Source: an uncultured Ruminiclostridium sp. (lineage in GTDB: Bacteria > Bacillota > Clostridia > Oscillospirales > Ruminococcaceae). From it: a stretch of DNA of 64,000 nt. The position numbers and the translations under genes were made by a program. Below the pieces are notes generated by a model. It was not told the origin of the DNA. It saw nothing but the letters and a program-made list of their open reading frames with translations, and ran no database searches. Below, one piece after another: positions 26,488 to 35,429 of the stretch. Numbering within the stretch: the first letter of the stretch is position 1; each line of letters opens with the position of its first letter. The stretch is taken from NCBI GenBank assembly GCA_910579265.1, contig CAJTTE010000003.1, positions 1 through 64,000 on the forward strand, given 5' to 3'.

Positions 26488-27078
26488 TTAGTCTTCGTCA
26501 TTTTTATCCGAAGAATTATCTTGTGAAAACCTTACAAGTCCGGTTCGGTTTAGGGCAATCATTATTATCGGTATCAATACGAGCTGCAAAATTATTCCGG
26601 GAAATGCATTCAGAAATGCGCCGGCAAAAAACATATTCCATGTAAAACCATTTTCGCCGAAACCCAAAAGGAAAATTTCGGCTATTCCCCATACTAAGCG
26701 GCCTGATAGCATTGCCGCAGCCATACTGAAATATAATGAAGCGATGCAGCGGCGCCGCGAGCGATAATAAAAAAGACCTGCCACCGCTCCATAGGCGGCA
26801 AGCTCGAATGCCATGGCAATACCCGTGGGAAAAATGACCGGCATTCCAAAAAGCATATATCTAAGCGGCGGAAGTATCAACCCCACACATAAACCATATT
26901 TCCATCCGCAGACCAATCCGCATAAAAGCACCGGAATATGCATCGGAAGCAGCATATTCCCTATCTGCTTTATCTGCCCCGTAAGGAAGGGCAGCAGCAG
27001 GCCTATCGCTAAAAACATAGCCGACAAGGTTAAATCGATCAATGTTTTCCTTTTTGGATTTTCAGACGCATTATTCAT
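26488..27078 (-). CDS. ECF transporter S component
   Basis: 196-residue membrane protein with five to six helices, the size and topology of substrate-binding S components of energy-coupling factor vitamin transporters. The LLPMHIPVLLCGLVCGW segment (about 45-60) is characteristic of several S families. The C-terminus is acidic and cytosolic. The substrate is not predictable: no riboswitch was seen in the 130-bp leader, and the shared ATPase/T components are not in the window. AAGGAG precedes the ATG at 27078 by about 10 bases. It lies downstream of the chemoreceptor gene but behind a terminator, so it may depend on readthrough or an unseen promoter. Confidence 0.85.
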   Translation of the reverse strand: MNNASENPKRKTLIDLTLSAMFLAIGLLLPFLTGQIKQIGNMLLPMHIPVLLCGLVCGWKYGLCVGLILPPLRYMLFGMPVIFPTGIAMAFELAAYGAVAGLFYYRSRRRCIASLYFSMAAAMLSGRLVWGIAEIFLLGFGENGFTWNMFFAGAFLNAFPGIILQLVLIPIIMIALNRTGLVRFSQDNSSDKNDED

Positions 27079-27109
27079 GTGACAATTTCTCCTTTTCAGC
27101 TAAATCAAA

Positions 27110-27146
27110 ATTAAACGCACCGCTGTTAAGGAACGGTGCGTTTAAT
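27110..27146 (-). terminator. terminator of the chemoreceptor gene
   Basis: ATTAAACGCACCG and CGGTGCGTTTAAT pair perfectly over 13 bp with an 11-base loop. In minus-strand sense the stem is followed by TTTTGATTT. It lies about 60 bases after the chemoreceptor stop and 32 bases before the ECF gene, where it could also act as an attenuator. Confidence 0.72.
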
Positions 27147-27208
27147 TATCTTCCAACAAGCAGCTCCAATATGACACGACCGGATTCTGACCGGAGCTCC
27201 CGATACAA

Positions 27209-29131
27209 TTATACCTTAAGCTTTTCGATCTGGCCTTCAAGATTAGCCGACTGACCGCTCAGCTCGGAGCAGGCAGCTGCGGTCTCCTCTGCGGTTGCCG
27301 AGTTTTGCTGTACGACTGTGGAGATCTGCTCAATACCTACCTTTACCTGCTCTATGGAGCTTGCTTCCTCCTCCATGGCTGTGGAGATATCTCCTATGTA
27401 GGTATTGGTGCGGTCTGAAAGTTCATTTACTTCCTTCATTATATCCGCGGTAGTCTGAGCTATTTCCGTACCCTTGTCAACCGCTTCTATAGTGGCGTTA
27501 ATAAGAGTTCCCGTCTGCTGAGCTGATTCCGCGCTCTTTGCCGCCAGATTTCTTACTTCATCGGCAACTACCGCAAATCCTTTTCCGGCCTCTCCTGCTC
27601 TTGCCGCCTCTACCGCGGCGTTAAGGGCAAGGATATTTGTCTGGAAAGCAATATCGTCAATGGCCTTGATAATATTCCGTATCTGATCAGATCTCTTTTT
27701 GATCTCGTTCATAGCCGACAGCATATTTTCTATTTCGCCGTTCTGATACTTGATCTTATCAGAGCTCTGCATAGAAACCTTGCTGGCTTCCGCCGCATTC
27801 TGGGCGCTTCTTTCGACCTTGTCTGCTATCTCGTTAAGAGATGCGGACAATTCCTGGATCGCGGCGGCCTGTCTCGTTGTTCCGTCCGCAAGGCCCTTGG
27901 AGCCTTCGGCAATTTGAGACGAACCCATCATAACGTCCTTGGAGGACTGACCTATACTTCCGATAATATCCTTTAACGAATGTCCTATTTTATAGAAGGA
28001 CTCCTTAATCGCCGTAAAGTCTCCGATATACTCAACATGAGGCTGCGAAGTAAAATCACCGTTTGCCATTTCCGAAAGAACGCTGTTAATATCGCTTATG
28101 TATTCATTGAGAGTGTGCTTTGTAGCTTCAAGCTTTCGCACGAAATCCCCCAGCTCATCGTTGCCGAATTTATATCTTGAAGCGGGATCGCTGAGATGAC
28201 CTTTACTCATACTGTCAGCCAGCTTTTCAGCTTCCTTTATCGGCTTAAGTATGGATTTTACAGAAATAGTGCTTATTACCACCAAAGCCAGACCCGCAAC
28301 AACCACTGCAATGATTACGGATGTCAGTATCATCGAGTTTTTCAAACGGTCCGATTCCAGAGACGAACATCCCGCAAAGTATGCGCCCGCAATATTTCCG
28401 TTTATATCAGTCAGCGGCTGATAGCATACAAAATGCTCCTGACCAAGAATGGTAGCCATACCCTCATAAGCTTTTCCCTCATCGATTACGGCTGTAGAAA
28501 TCGCTTCGGACATATTAGTGTCTATTGCTCTGTTTCCGCTTTCGTCATAAAGCGTGGTTGCATAACGCGTTTTACCGCTGAAGATAGTTACCTCCGTATT
28601 TATTTCCTTCTTGATCTGATCAAGCCAGCTGTTCTCCCTTAAACTCATTCCCACAACCGCCGCACCGATGACATCACCGTTATCGGAAATAGGCTTTGCG
28701 TACTGAATGGTAAGACCTGCCTCGGAATCGTTTACTATTCCGCTGTATCCGGATGTCCCTACCTTTTCGATTGAAAAGTCGGAAAGCGCATAATTATCGG
28801 TTTGCCAGTATATATTTCCGTTAATGTCATAGAATGCGGCAAATTCGCTTTCGGGCTTTTCCTGAGCGTCCCATATAGCCTTGGCTCCATCCGCTTTGTC
28901 AGGTAAAACCACATCGGAGAGCTCAAATATATCCAGAATGCTCTTTACCTTATCCTGCTGTTCTTCAAGGCGGTGCTTCAGAATATTCAGACCGGATTCG
29001 GTATGCATAAACATAAGAGAATCACTATGCGCCGTAGATCGGAAAATAGTCGTCGTATTCACTATTGCCACAGTAAGAACTATGCAAAGTATAACGGATA
29101 TAAGCAGTTTTCTTCCAATTCTTGAATTCAT
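27209..29131 (-). CDS. methyl-accepting chemotaxis protein
   Basis: 640-residue transmembrane chemoreceptor. Helix 1 spans about residues 9-30, an extracellular cache-type sensor follows to about 265, with repeated GxxxGAAVVGMSL and YFAGCSSLES strands; helix 2 is near 270-292. A HAMP domain comes next (SVKSILKPIKEAEKLADSMS), then the long signalling coiled coil with the conserved tip DEVRNLAAKSAESAQQTG near 530. It should control CheA/CheW and thereby flagellar rotation, yet neither kinase nor coupling protein is encoded in this window. A strong sigma-A promoter lies 130 bases upstream and a terminator follows, so the gene is monocistronic. Ligand unknown; cache domains typically bind small organic acids or amino acids. 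Confidence 0.93.
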   Translation of the reverse strand: MNSRIGRKLLISVILCIVLTVAIVNTTTIFRSTAHSDSLMFMHTESGLNILKHRLEEQQDKVKSILDIFELSDVVLPDKADGAKAIWDAQEKPESEFAAFYDINGNIYWQTDNYALSDFSIEKVGTSGYSGIVNDSEAGLTIQYAKPISDNGDVIGAAVVGMSLRENSWLDQIKKEINTEVTIFSGKTRYATTLYDESGNRAIDTNMSEAISTAVIDEGKAYEGMATILGQEHFVCYQPLTDINGNIAGAYFAGCSSLESDRLKNSMILTSVIIAVVVAGLALVVISTISVKSILKPIKEAEKLADSMSKGHLSDPASRYKFGNDELGDFVRKLEATKHTLNEYISDINSVLSEMANGDFTSQPHVEYIGDFTAIKESFYKIGHSLKDIIGSIGQSSKDVMMGSSQIAEGSKGLADGTTRQAAAIQELSASLNEIADKVERSAQNAAEASKVSMQSSDKIKYQNGEIENMLSAMNEIKKRSDQIRNIIKAIDDIAFQTNILALNAAVEAARAGEAGKGFAVVADEVRNLAAKSAESAQQTGTLINATIEAVDKGTEIAQTTADIMKEVNELSDRTNTYIGDISTAMEEEASSIEQVKVGIEQISTVVQQNSATAEETAAACSELSGQSANLEGQIEKLKV

Positions 29132-29262
29132 AATATTGTGTCCCCCAAAATTATAAAATCATCATAATGGCATTTTGTTCATCAGAATTTTTAATGAAGC
29201 AACATCACTTTTTTTGAAAGAAAAAATGCGCTTTTTCCAAAAAAGTGTACCATACCGTATTT

Positions 29263-29291
29263 ATTTTAGCACTATCCGATAAAAATGTCAA
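29263..29291 (-). promoter_or_regulatory. sigma-A promoter of the chemoreceptor gene
   Basis: Minus-strand TTGACA (29286-29291), 17 bases, TAAAAT (29263-29268). Transcription would begin near 29256, leaving a leader of about 125 bases. The receptor thus appears not to depend on the flagellar sigma factor. Confidence 0.75.
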
Positions 29292-29378
29292 TATGATTTT
29301 TCCCAAATGCAGGAATATGCAAAAAGCGGTATCAAAGGCTTTTATTGCAAAAATGACAGTAATCCGCATCGTATGATA

Positions 29379-29407
29379 TTGACCTTAAATCCATGTTGTG
29401 ATACAAT
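29379..29407 (+). promoter_or_regulatory. sigma-A promoter of the SIMPL gene
   Basis: TTGACC (29379-29384), 17-base spacer, TACAAT (29402-29407), about 60 bases before the start codon at 29469. Confidence 0.72.
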
Positions 29408-29468
29408 GTTTTTATAATCGGGACAAGAACTAATGTTCTAAGCCTCAAACATCAAAAAGGAGATAAAT

Positions 29469-30131
29469 ATGGATAAGCATCACCTGACCGTTACAGGCGT
29501 CGGAAAAGCGGAACTCATTCCGGATGAGATTGTCATCACATTTACCGTTAACGCCAAAAATACCGACTATAATTGTCTTAACCGGGAATGCCGCGAAAAG
29601 CTTGACGAGCTTACGGCCGCACTGAAGGAAGCGGGCTTTGAAGCCTCCGAGCTTAAAACCTCGTCATATAGAGTCAATACCGAATATGAAAAAAACAACA
29701 CCTGGAAAAAACGTTTTATCGGCTATAGCATTAATCATATGCTAAGCGTAAAGTTCGATTTTGATACCAAAAAATTAAATGTTGTCATAAACGCGGTATC
29801 CTCCTGCAAAAAAGCGGATCCTGCTTTTAAAATAAGCTTCGGAGTAAAGGACAAGGCCGCCGCTTCCGATCGTCTTCTCGTATCCGCCGTAAAGGATGCG
29901 GCTCATAAGGCGGAAATCATAGCACAGGCCGCTTCGATTGAACTGAACGAAATATGCGAAATAACCTATGACAGCTCCGAAGCCGAAGCTGCTTGTGTCA
30001 CCGCCTTCTACAAGGCTTCTGCCGGCGAACTGTGCCGCGGGGCGGACAATAACATAGACATAACCCCCGAAAATATAAACGCTATGCTGAATGTAAAGAT
30101 AACATGGAATTTTTCCAAAAAAAGTCAATGA
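29469..30131 (+). CDS. SIMPL domain-containing protein (DUF541)
   Basis: 220-residue protein of the SIMPL/DUF541 family. It opens with the typical LTVTGVGKAELIPDEIVITFTV strand pattern split by GxG, followed by the LKEAGFEASELKTSSYRV helix-strand unit and a C-terminal VKITWNF strand. Homologues form ring-like assemblies outside the cytoplasm or in the cytosol, with a role that is poorly defined (linked to stress and signalling). No signal peptide is visible here, so a cytosolic location is likely. AAAGGAG precedes the ATG. Its own promoter and terminator make it a single-gene unit. Confidence 0.88.
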   Translation: MDKHHLTVTGVGKAELIPDEIVITFTVNAKNTDYNCLNRECREKLDELTAALKEAGFEASELKTSSYRVNTEYEKNNTWKKRFIGYSINHMLSVKFDFDTKKLNVVINAVSSCKKADPAFKISFGVKDKAAASDRLLVSAVKDAAHKAEIIAQAASIELNEICEITYDSSEAEAACVTAFYKASAGELCRGADNNIDITPENINAMLNVKITWNFSKKSQ

Positions 30132-30158
30132 AATTACGCTGAAAATCGACCCCGGTAA

Positions 30159-30210
30159 TAAAACGGCCGCCGTATCCGATAACAGGAAACGGCAGCCGTT
30201 TTGTTTTTTT
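30159..30210 (+). terminator. terminator of the SIMPL gene
   Basis: AAAACGGCCGCCGT and ACGGCAGCCGTTTT pair with one mismatch across a 15-base loop and are followed by GTTTTTTT, about 30 bases after the stop. Confidence 0.82.
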
Positions 30211-30242
30211 ATAAAGCCATGCACGAAATGTTTTTATTGCTT

Positions 30243-30488
30243 TTAGGTGCTGCTTAACGGATCGGTATCCTCTGCTCCGGCGCTGTCGCTTCCTCCGCCT
30301 TCGGGAGTCGTTTCGGGAGCGGCACTAAGCGTTGTGGTGGACGAATTGTTATTATCCGCGCTGCTGCTTGAAGCCGAACTGTTCTGAGAACCGCTTCCTG
30401 TCCCTTCATCCACATTTCCGTCATTATTGCACGCCGCAAGAGAAAACGTCAATGCGCCCGCTAAAATAAAAGCAATTATTTTTTTCAT
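30243..30488 (-). CDS. small Ser/Thr-rich lipoprotein of unknown function
   Basis: 81-residue protein consisting of a signal peptide with lipobox SLAAC (Cys20) and about 60 residues of low-complexity Ser, Thr, Gly, Asn and Asp sequence. There is no folded domain, so it resembles the linker of larger lipoproteins with the domain missing. AGGAGAG lies before the ATG, and base composition matches neighbours. It may be a genuine short surface lipoprotein or the truncated head of a longer gene; no continuation was found in other frames up to the SIMPL terminator. Confidence 0.7.
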   Translation of the reverse strand: MKKIIAFILAGALTFSLAACNNDGNVDEGTGSGSQNSSASSSSADNNNSSTTTLSAAPETTPEGGGSDSAGAEDTDPLSST

Positions 30489-30607
30489 CTTAACTCTCCT
30501 TTCCGAAAATAAGAAAGATTTAAACCCATTCTTTCTCCTTTGTATTATGTCACCTAAAGCTTCTTTATATTACTTACCATAAACTGTCATAAATACAAAA
30601 ATTTCAC

Positions 30608-30634
30608 TTAAGAAAACGTAAAAAAAGCCGATAT
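30608..30634 (+). promoter_or_regulatory. candidate sigma-28 (FliA) promoter
   Basis: TTAA at 30608-30611, 15 bases, GCCGATAT at 30627-30634, close to the flagellar consensus TAAA-N15-GCCGATAA (10 of 12 positions). It lies about 32 bases before the start at 30666. A TATAAT overlaps the -10 region but has no matching -35 box. Confidence 0.55.
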
Positions 30635-30665
30635 AATAAACAGGATATGTAAGGGGGGAAATAAA

Positions 30666-31553
30666 ATGCAAATCAATCCTGCGGCAAGAAATCCATATAA
30701 TCCGTATAAAAATATTGTGAGACCGGAAGAAAAAAACCGCTATAATAATGCTGCAGCTGAAAAAAACATTGATCAAAGGGATAAACACAGATACGATACG
30801 TTTGAACATGTTGAAGATATTGATAATTATATTTACTTCAACGGAAAGAAATACGGATACCAAAAGCCGTCAAATACCGACAAAAACACCTTTATTCTGA
30901 CCGACGACGAAATCGGAAAATTCCCCGCAGAGCATCAGAAAACACCTCTTCAGCGTTTCCGGGAAGCGGCAGGAGATTACAGCATTTGCAGAAAAAAGAA
31001 TAAGGACGGTACGTTTTCATTCTCCATACGTACCGGAAAGCATTCGGTAATAATGATAGATTCGGAATTCCTTGAAAAAATTGCCGATGATCCTGAAATG
31101 ATAGAAGCTTACGCAAAAGAAATAGAAAACATGAAGCGTATAGATAAACAATTTGAAAGAAACGCACAAAGAAGCGGGAAAAAAATAATATCAAGAGGCT
31201 GGTGCATAGATAAGGACGGAGGAATAAGCAGCTGGTCGGTAGTAAAGGCCGAAAGAAAACAAGGTCAGCTTGAGAAAATGAACGAATACCGCAAGAAGCT
31301 GCTTAAAAAGAAGGCGAAAAAGAAAAAGGAACAGCAGAAGCTGGATGAAAAAAGAAGCCGGAGGAAGGAAGAGCTTCTGAGACTTGAAGGGAAGAGAAAG
31401 TCTGCTCTGAAAGAAAGGCTCAAGCGAAAGACAAAGAAAGCAAAAATCATCGATATCAACGACCTGACCGTTAAACGCTCACCGAAAAGCTACAGCTCGA
31501 TATCCTTTTCGTCCGGACACACCCCCTCCCTTCTTCTCGACAAAAAGGTATAG
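30666..31553 (+). CDS. hypothetical charged protein, possibly flagellum-associated
   Basis: 295-residue soluble protein. An Asn/Tyr-rich N-terminus (about 1-55), a globular middle (about 60-215) with segments YSICRKKNKDGTFSFSIR and GWCIDKDGGISSWSVVK, and a very basic Lys/Arg/Glu-rich coiled-coil tail (about 225-285) can be seen. No signal peptide. The middle resembles clostridial proteins of the DUF6033 type, which I cite only as a possibility. A GGGGGG-type ribosome site and a probable sigma-28 promoter suggest it belongs to the late flagellar regulon controlled by the fliA gene at 40075-40821. No terminator is evident before the family A repeat that follows by 10 bases. Confidence 0.7.
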   Translation: MQINPAARNPYNPYKNIVRPEEKNRYNNAAAEKNIDQRDKHRYDTFEHVEDIDNYIYFNGKKYGYQKPSNTDKNTFILTDDEIGKFPAEHQKTPLQRFREAAGDYSICRKKNKDGTFSFSIRTGKHSVIMIDSEFLEKIADDPEMIEAYAKEIENMKRIDKQFERNAQRSGKKIISRGWCIDKDGGISSWSVVKAERKQGQLEKMNEYRKKLLKKKAKKKKEQQKLDEKRSRRKEELLRLEGKRKSALKERLKRKTKKAKIIDINDLTVKRSPKSYSSISFSSGHTPSLLLDKKV

Positions 31554-31562
31554 ATTTTATTT

Positions 31563-31741
31563 TAAGGCAATACCGCACAATGATTGCGTGTGAATTGCGC
31601 AGTCAGATTTTACGTAAGCTTGCATAAATTCCACGCGGGAATACTGACGTATTTCAAGGAGAATTTGTGTAAGATGACGGAATACATGCAGGCAAGCCGC
31701 ACGCAAAGCTGCCAGGCGGTCATTGTGCGGCATTGCCTTAA
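31563..31741 (-). repeat. family A MITE-like element, copy 2
   Basis: 179 bp, inverted relative to the copy at 9671-9848. The ends GGCAATACCGCACAATGA and TCATTGTGCGGCATTGCC are nearly perfect complements. The interior contains ATGCAGGCAAGCCGCACG and TCCTTGAAATACGTCAG-type sequence on the other strand. It lies between two plus-strand genes. Confidence 0.85.
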
Positions 31742-31908
31742 TACGTTTGTAAAATAAGGTCCAAAGCAAGAAACCCTTGACCGGAATAACCGCCGGCGAC
31801 TCTGTTGCAGGCTTTAAATAACATCCCGATATAAAATTTTGCCGGCGCCGGTATCAAAAGGAAGGTTTCGCAATTAATGGCTTCGTCTGAGCCGGAAAGG
31901 AATATGCA

Positions 31909-32640
31909 ATGCAAATATCAGGAATATCCAACAGCGCACAAAATACATCCCAGGGAGTTACAAGACAACAATCCGAAGATCAGATTATAAAAAACGCACA
32001 AGCTCAAATAGAAGCACTCAGAAAACAAATTCAGGAGTTGGCGGAAAACAAGGAGCTTGATCCGAAAGTAAAATCCGAAAAAAAGCAGGAGCTTCAAAAA
32101 CAGATAACCGAACTCAACACGCAGATAAGACAAAGACAGGCAGAGCTGCGCAAGGAAAAAAGCCAGCCTACGGAGCAATCTCAAAAAAAGCAGGCGGAAA
32201 AAGAGGCCAAAGCCGAAAACAAACCCGGCGGAGCAATATCCAGAAGAGGTTTTAACACTTTACTCTCGGCCGATAACGCGGTAAGTCTTTCTGATGTTCA
32301 CGGAAGCGTGGCTTCTTCATTAGAGGGAAGGGCAAAAGAGCTTTCGTCAGAAATAAAGCAGGACGGAGGAAGAGGCGCGGTTACGGAACAAAAACAAAAT
32401 GAGCTTGCCGAAATTTCAAGCCGTGCAAAAAAGGCGAGAAACGCCCAGGCTGAAACTCTCGGAGAAGCTAACAAGAATATGAAAAAATCAGCCGAAATTG
32501 AAAATGAAGCTGATAAAAAGGCTGATAAGGATAAAAGCCGCGAGGAGGAAATCAAGGTTGACGGGATCTACGATAAGGACGGAAACCGTATTGAAAGAAA
32601 CGACCCCGGGGATAATCGCAGTTATGAAGATAAGGCGTGA
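31909..32640 (+). CDS. FlxA-like coiled-coil protein
   Basis: 243-residue, highly polar, cysteine-free protein with no signal peptide. Residues 20-85 form a Gln/Lys/Glu coiled coil (IEALRKQIQELAENKELDP, QITELNTQIRQRQAEL) of the FlxA-like kind; the rest alternates Lys/Glu-rich helices with disordered stretches. The N-terminus MQISGISNS resembles many flagellum-related and FlxA family proteins of Firmicutes. FlxA of E. coli is a class-3 flagellar gene, which fits a motile host, but no sigma-28 promoter was found directly upstream. GAAAGGA precedes the ATG. Function unknown. Confidence 0.72.
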   Translation: MQISGISNSAQNTSQGVTRQQSEDQIIKNAQAQIEALRKQIQELAENKELDPKVKSEKKQELQKQITELNTQIRQRQAELRKEKSQPTEQSQKKQAEKEAKAENKPGGAISRRGFNTLLSADNAVSLSDVHGSVASSLEGRAKELSSEIKQDGGRGAVTEQKQNELAEISSRAKKARNAQAETLGEANKNMKKSAEIENEADKKADKDKSREEEIKVDGIYDKDGNRIERNDPGDNRSYEDKA

Positions 32641-32699
32641 TTATAACGGGAATACATCCGGCTATTATAACTGTTTATAAATATGGACAAAAAATAACT

Positions 32700-32803
32700 A
32701 AAAAGAAACTCCTGCAAGCAATAGACTTACACAAAACAAATATGTGCCTGTCTATTGAATATAACCAATACATGAAATATTGGCTTGCGGGAGTTATTTT
32801 TAA
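32700..32803 (+). other. long stem-loop with inverted ends
   Basis: AAACTCCTGCAAGCAATA at the left and TATTGGCTTGCGGGAGTT at the right pair over about 16 bp, with an inner AATAGAC/GTCTATT stem and a 3' ATTTTT. It may act as a terminator for the FlxA-like gene or be another small inverted-repeat element. The short open frame across it is not credible. Confidence 0.5.
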
Positions 32804-32914
32804 GCCGAACCGCTTGGCATCATTCCCGTTACTGAACTCAAAAGGAGAACATCTCCCTGCTGAAAAGCGGTACCTCTATATATCAAATCTTATATAATGC
32901 CGACTGTTTCTTTA

Positions 32915-33330
32915 GACAACACCGCGCATGTTTTGTCATGCGATTGCACCATCAATTATTTTATTGATAATTTCTTTTTTTGAGGTGAGTCTTGCGCCGC
33001 TTTGGATTGGTTATAGCCTGCTCTCATAAAAACTATATACGGGCAGGAAGCCCTGGTAATCCAAAAAGTCAACAAAATATGCGTTGATTTTTGCCGAAAA
33101 GACGTGTGCCGGGCTTTATGCGAACGCGCCCTGATATCCTGCGACATCGTGCTTTGTCAGATTGCATAAATCCGAAACATCAAGTAAAACCACTCTTAAA
33201 ACCAGTGACGCAATTTAAAGACGAACTATGCAAATAGTGATCGTGAGCGGCATTCGCCTTCACTAAAAAAACATGGGTAAGCATGCGGCAAAGCCGTCAG
33301 GCGTTAGTTTCACAGTGCTGACAATAGCAA
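32915..33330. repeat. degenerate region related to family A
   Basis: Begins AGACAACACCGCGCATG and ends near CAGTGCTGACAATAGC, with interior TCAGATTGCATAAATCC and GCGGCAAAGCCGTCAGGCG resembling parts of the element at 31563-31741. At about 410 bp it is longer than an intact copy and may be two nested remnants. No gene. Confidence 0.4.
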
Positions 33331-33429
33331 GTTAAAATTTCCGTGATAACAAAGCGACTTGATCAGACGCTCAAAAATATGACAAATACGGATATACCCA
33401 TTAATAATTTAAAACTAAGGAGACAAAAC

Positions 33430-35337
33430 ATGATAGCACAAAAACAAATAAAACAAAGCGCATATAATTCCGACGGTTTTATAAAAAAATATCAGAGACT
33501 TATAAAAGAAGAGGTTTTACCCTATCAGTACGGCGTACTCTGCGATCAAGCCGAAGGAGCGGAAAAAAGCCATGTTATCGCCAATTTTATCAATGCCGGA
33601 AAAGCTCTTAGGGGTGAAGATCCCCAAGACGGGTTTTACGGCATGGTGTTTCAGGACAGCGACGCTGCAAAATGGCTGGAGGCCGCCGCATACTCGCTGA
33701 CCGTGTTTCCGGATAAGGAGCTTGAAAAAATTGCAGATGATCTTATAAACATTATAGAAGAGGCGCAGGACAGCGACGGTTATCTCAATACCAGATTTAC
33801 CATATCAGAAAAAGAAAAACGCTGGCAGAACCTGCACGAGGCGCATGAGCTTTATTGCTCAGGTCATATGATGGAGGCTGCCTGCGCATATTATGAAGCC
33901 GTCGGAAAGGACAAGCTTCTTAAAATAATGCTGAAAAATGCCGATTGTATTTATAACAGATTCATTATTCAAAAAAAAGGCGGTTTTCCGGGGCACCCCG
34001 AAATAGAGCTTGCGCTTATGAAAATGTACCGGGTAAGCGGTGACATAAAATGCCTTGAGCTGGCGAAATATTTTATAAACGAAAGAGGAAGGGATACTCA
34101 TTTCTTTGAAAATGAAGCGAAAAGCAGGGATTGGACAGTTTGGGGAAGCAATCCGTCGGATCTTGACTATATGCAATGCGGAAAGCCCGTCAGAGAACAA
34201 AGTATAGCGACCGGACATGCTGTCCGCGCCGTATACCTGTATGCCGGAATGGCGGAGCTGGCTGCGGAAACGGACGATACGGAACTTTTTTCCGCATGCC
34301 GGCGTCTTTGGGACAGCATCACAAAAAGACGTATGTATATTACCGGCGGGATAGGTTCAACCGTACTTGGCGAAGCCTTCAGCGTGGATTACGATCTGCC
34401 TTCGGATACTGCATATGCCGAAACCTGCGCCTCAATAGGTCTTATGTTCTTCGCCTCGGCCATGCTTAGAAACGAGATCAACGGCGAATATGCCGATATA
34501 TGCGAAAGAGCATTTTATAACGGCGTACTGGCGGGAATGCAGCTTGACGGAAAACGATTCTTTTATGTCAATCCTTTGGAGGTAATTCCCGGAATATCCG
34601 GCGAGTCACCTACTCACCGCCACGACCTTCCACAACGTCCAAAATGGTATGCCTGCGCCTGCTGCCCTCCTAACGTGGCAAGGCTTATTTCCTCCTTCGG
34701 AAAATATGCTTACGGCGAAAATGCCAATACTGTATTCTGTCATATGTTTGCTTCGGGAAATGTAAAATTTGAAAACGGTGTGGAGATCAAGTGCTCTACA
34801 AATTACCCTTATGGCTTTGAAATCAACTACAGTATAATAAAAGGCGGCAAGAAAATAGCTATACGTATCCCCAAATGGAGCAAAACCTTTAGTGTAAAAA
34901 TAAATAATAAAATTGAGCAGGTAAAGCCTGAAAAAGGCTACGTATTTATTAATGCTTCGGATGGTGATGAAATAGTGCTTACACTTGACGAAGCAGCAAA
35001 TTTCGTTTACCCTTCCCCACGAATACCAAGGCTGACGGGAAGCATCGCCCTTTGCCGCGGTCCTCTCGTGTACTGCTTTGAGGGTGTTGATAATGACAAC
35101 GATATACTGTCCCTTAAGATAAACACTAAAGAAGCACCTAAAGCATCGGATTATGATAACGGGCTTTTAGGAGGCGTTTCAACAATAACCGTATCCGCTT
35201 TGCGCACCGGAGATACGGATGATCTGTATTTCGACGAAGAGCCTGACGAAAAACGTTGTTCTGCTATAGCGGTTCCGTATTATACATGGGGGAACAGGGG
35301 CATTAATCAGATGAGAGTTTGGATGCCCAGGACATAG
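33430..35337 (+). CDS. glycoside hydrolase family 127 protein (beta-L-arabinofuranosidase)
   Basis: Retaining exo-enzyme that removes beta-L-arabinofuranose from plant glycans such as hydroxyproline-linked arabinans. About 635 residues, an (alpha/alpha)6 barrel followed by beta domains. The zinc-cysteine active site is intact: YAETCASIG (Glu331, Cys333) and WYACACCPPNVARL (Cys411, Cys412), matching the spacing of Bifidobacterium HypBA1 (Glu338, Cys340, Cys417, Cys418). No signal peptide, so it acts inside on imported oligosaccharides. Start at 33430 with AAGGAG eight bases ahead; the frame is open to 33343, where no site is present. It stands alone, without transporter or sugar kinase nearby. 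A LysR gene lies downstream in convergent orientation. Confidence 0.9.
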   Translation: MIAQKQIKQSAYNSDGFIKKYQRLIKEEVLPYQYGVLCDQAEGAEKSHVIANFINAGKALRGEDPQDGFYGMVFQDSDAAKWLEAAAYSLTVFPDKELEKIADDLINIIEEAQDSDGYLNTRFTISEKEKRWQNLHEAHELYCSGHMMEAACAYYEAVGKDKLLKIMLKNADCIYNRFIIQKKGGFPGHPEIELALMKMYRVSGDIKCLELAKYFINERGRDTHFFENEAKSRDWTVWGSNPSDLDYMQCGKPVREQSIATGHAVRAVYLYAGMAELAAETDDTELFSACRRLWDSITKRRMYITGGIGSTVLGEAFSVDYDLPSDTAYAETCASIGLMFFASAMLRNEINGEYADICERAFYNGVLAGMQLDGKRFFYVNPLEVIPGISGESPTHRHDLPQRPKWYACACCPPNVARLISSFGKYAYGENANTVFCHMFASGNVKFENGVEIKCSTNYPYGFEINYSIIKGGKKIAIRIPKWSKTFSVKINNKIEQVKPEKGYVFINASDGDEIVLTLDEAANFVYPSPRIPRLTGSIALCRGPLVYCFEGVDNDNDILSLKINTKEAPKASDYDNGLLGGVSTITVSALRTGDTDDLYFDEEPDEKRCSAIAVPYYTWGNRGINQMRVWMPRT

Positions 35338-35429
35338 GCATTTATTCGAATATAATATGGTATCAGTTTATATGATGCGTGCTGTTTTTGCACTAATTAA
35401 AAATTAAAGTGCGATAAATCAACAATACG

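Noticed and set aside
27079..27208. riboswitch ahead of the ECF S-component gene
   Set aside because: The leader is only 130 bases and is dominated by the 13-bp terminator hairpin of the upstream gene; no known aptamer core could be seen.
32637..32897. 86-codon plus-strand frame after the FlxA-like gene
   Set aside because: No ribosome site, and it overlaps a long stem-loop; composition is not gene-like.
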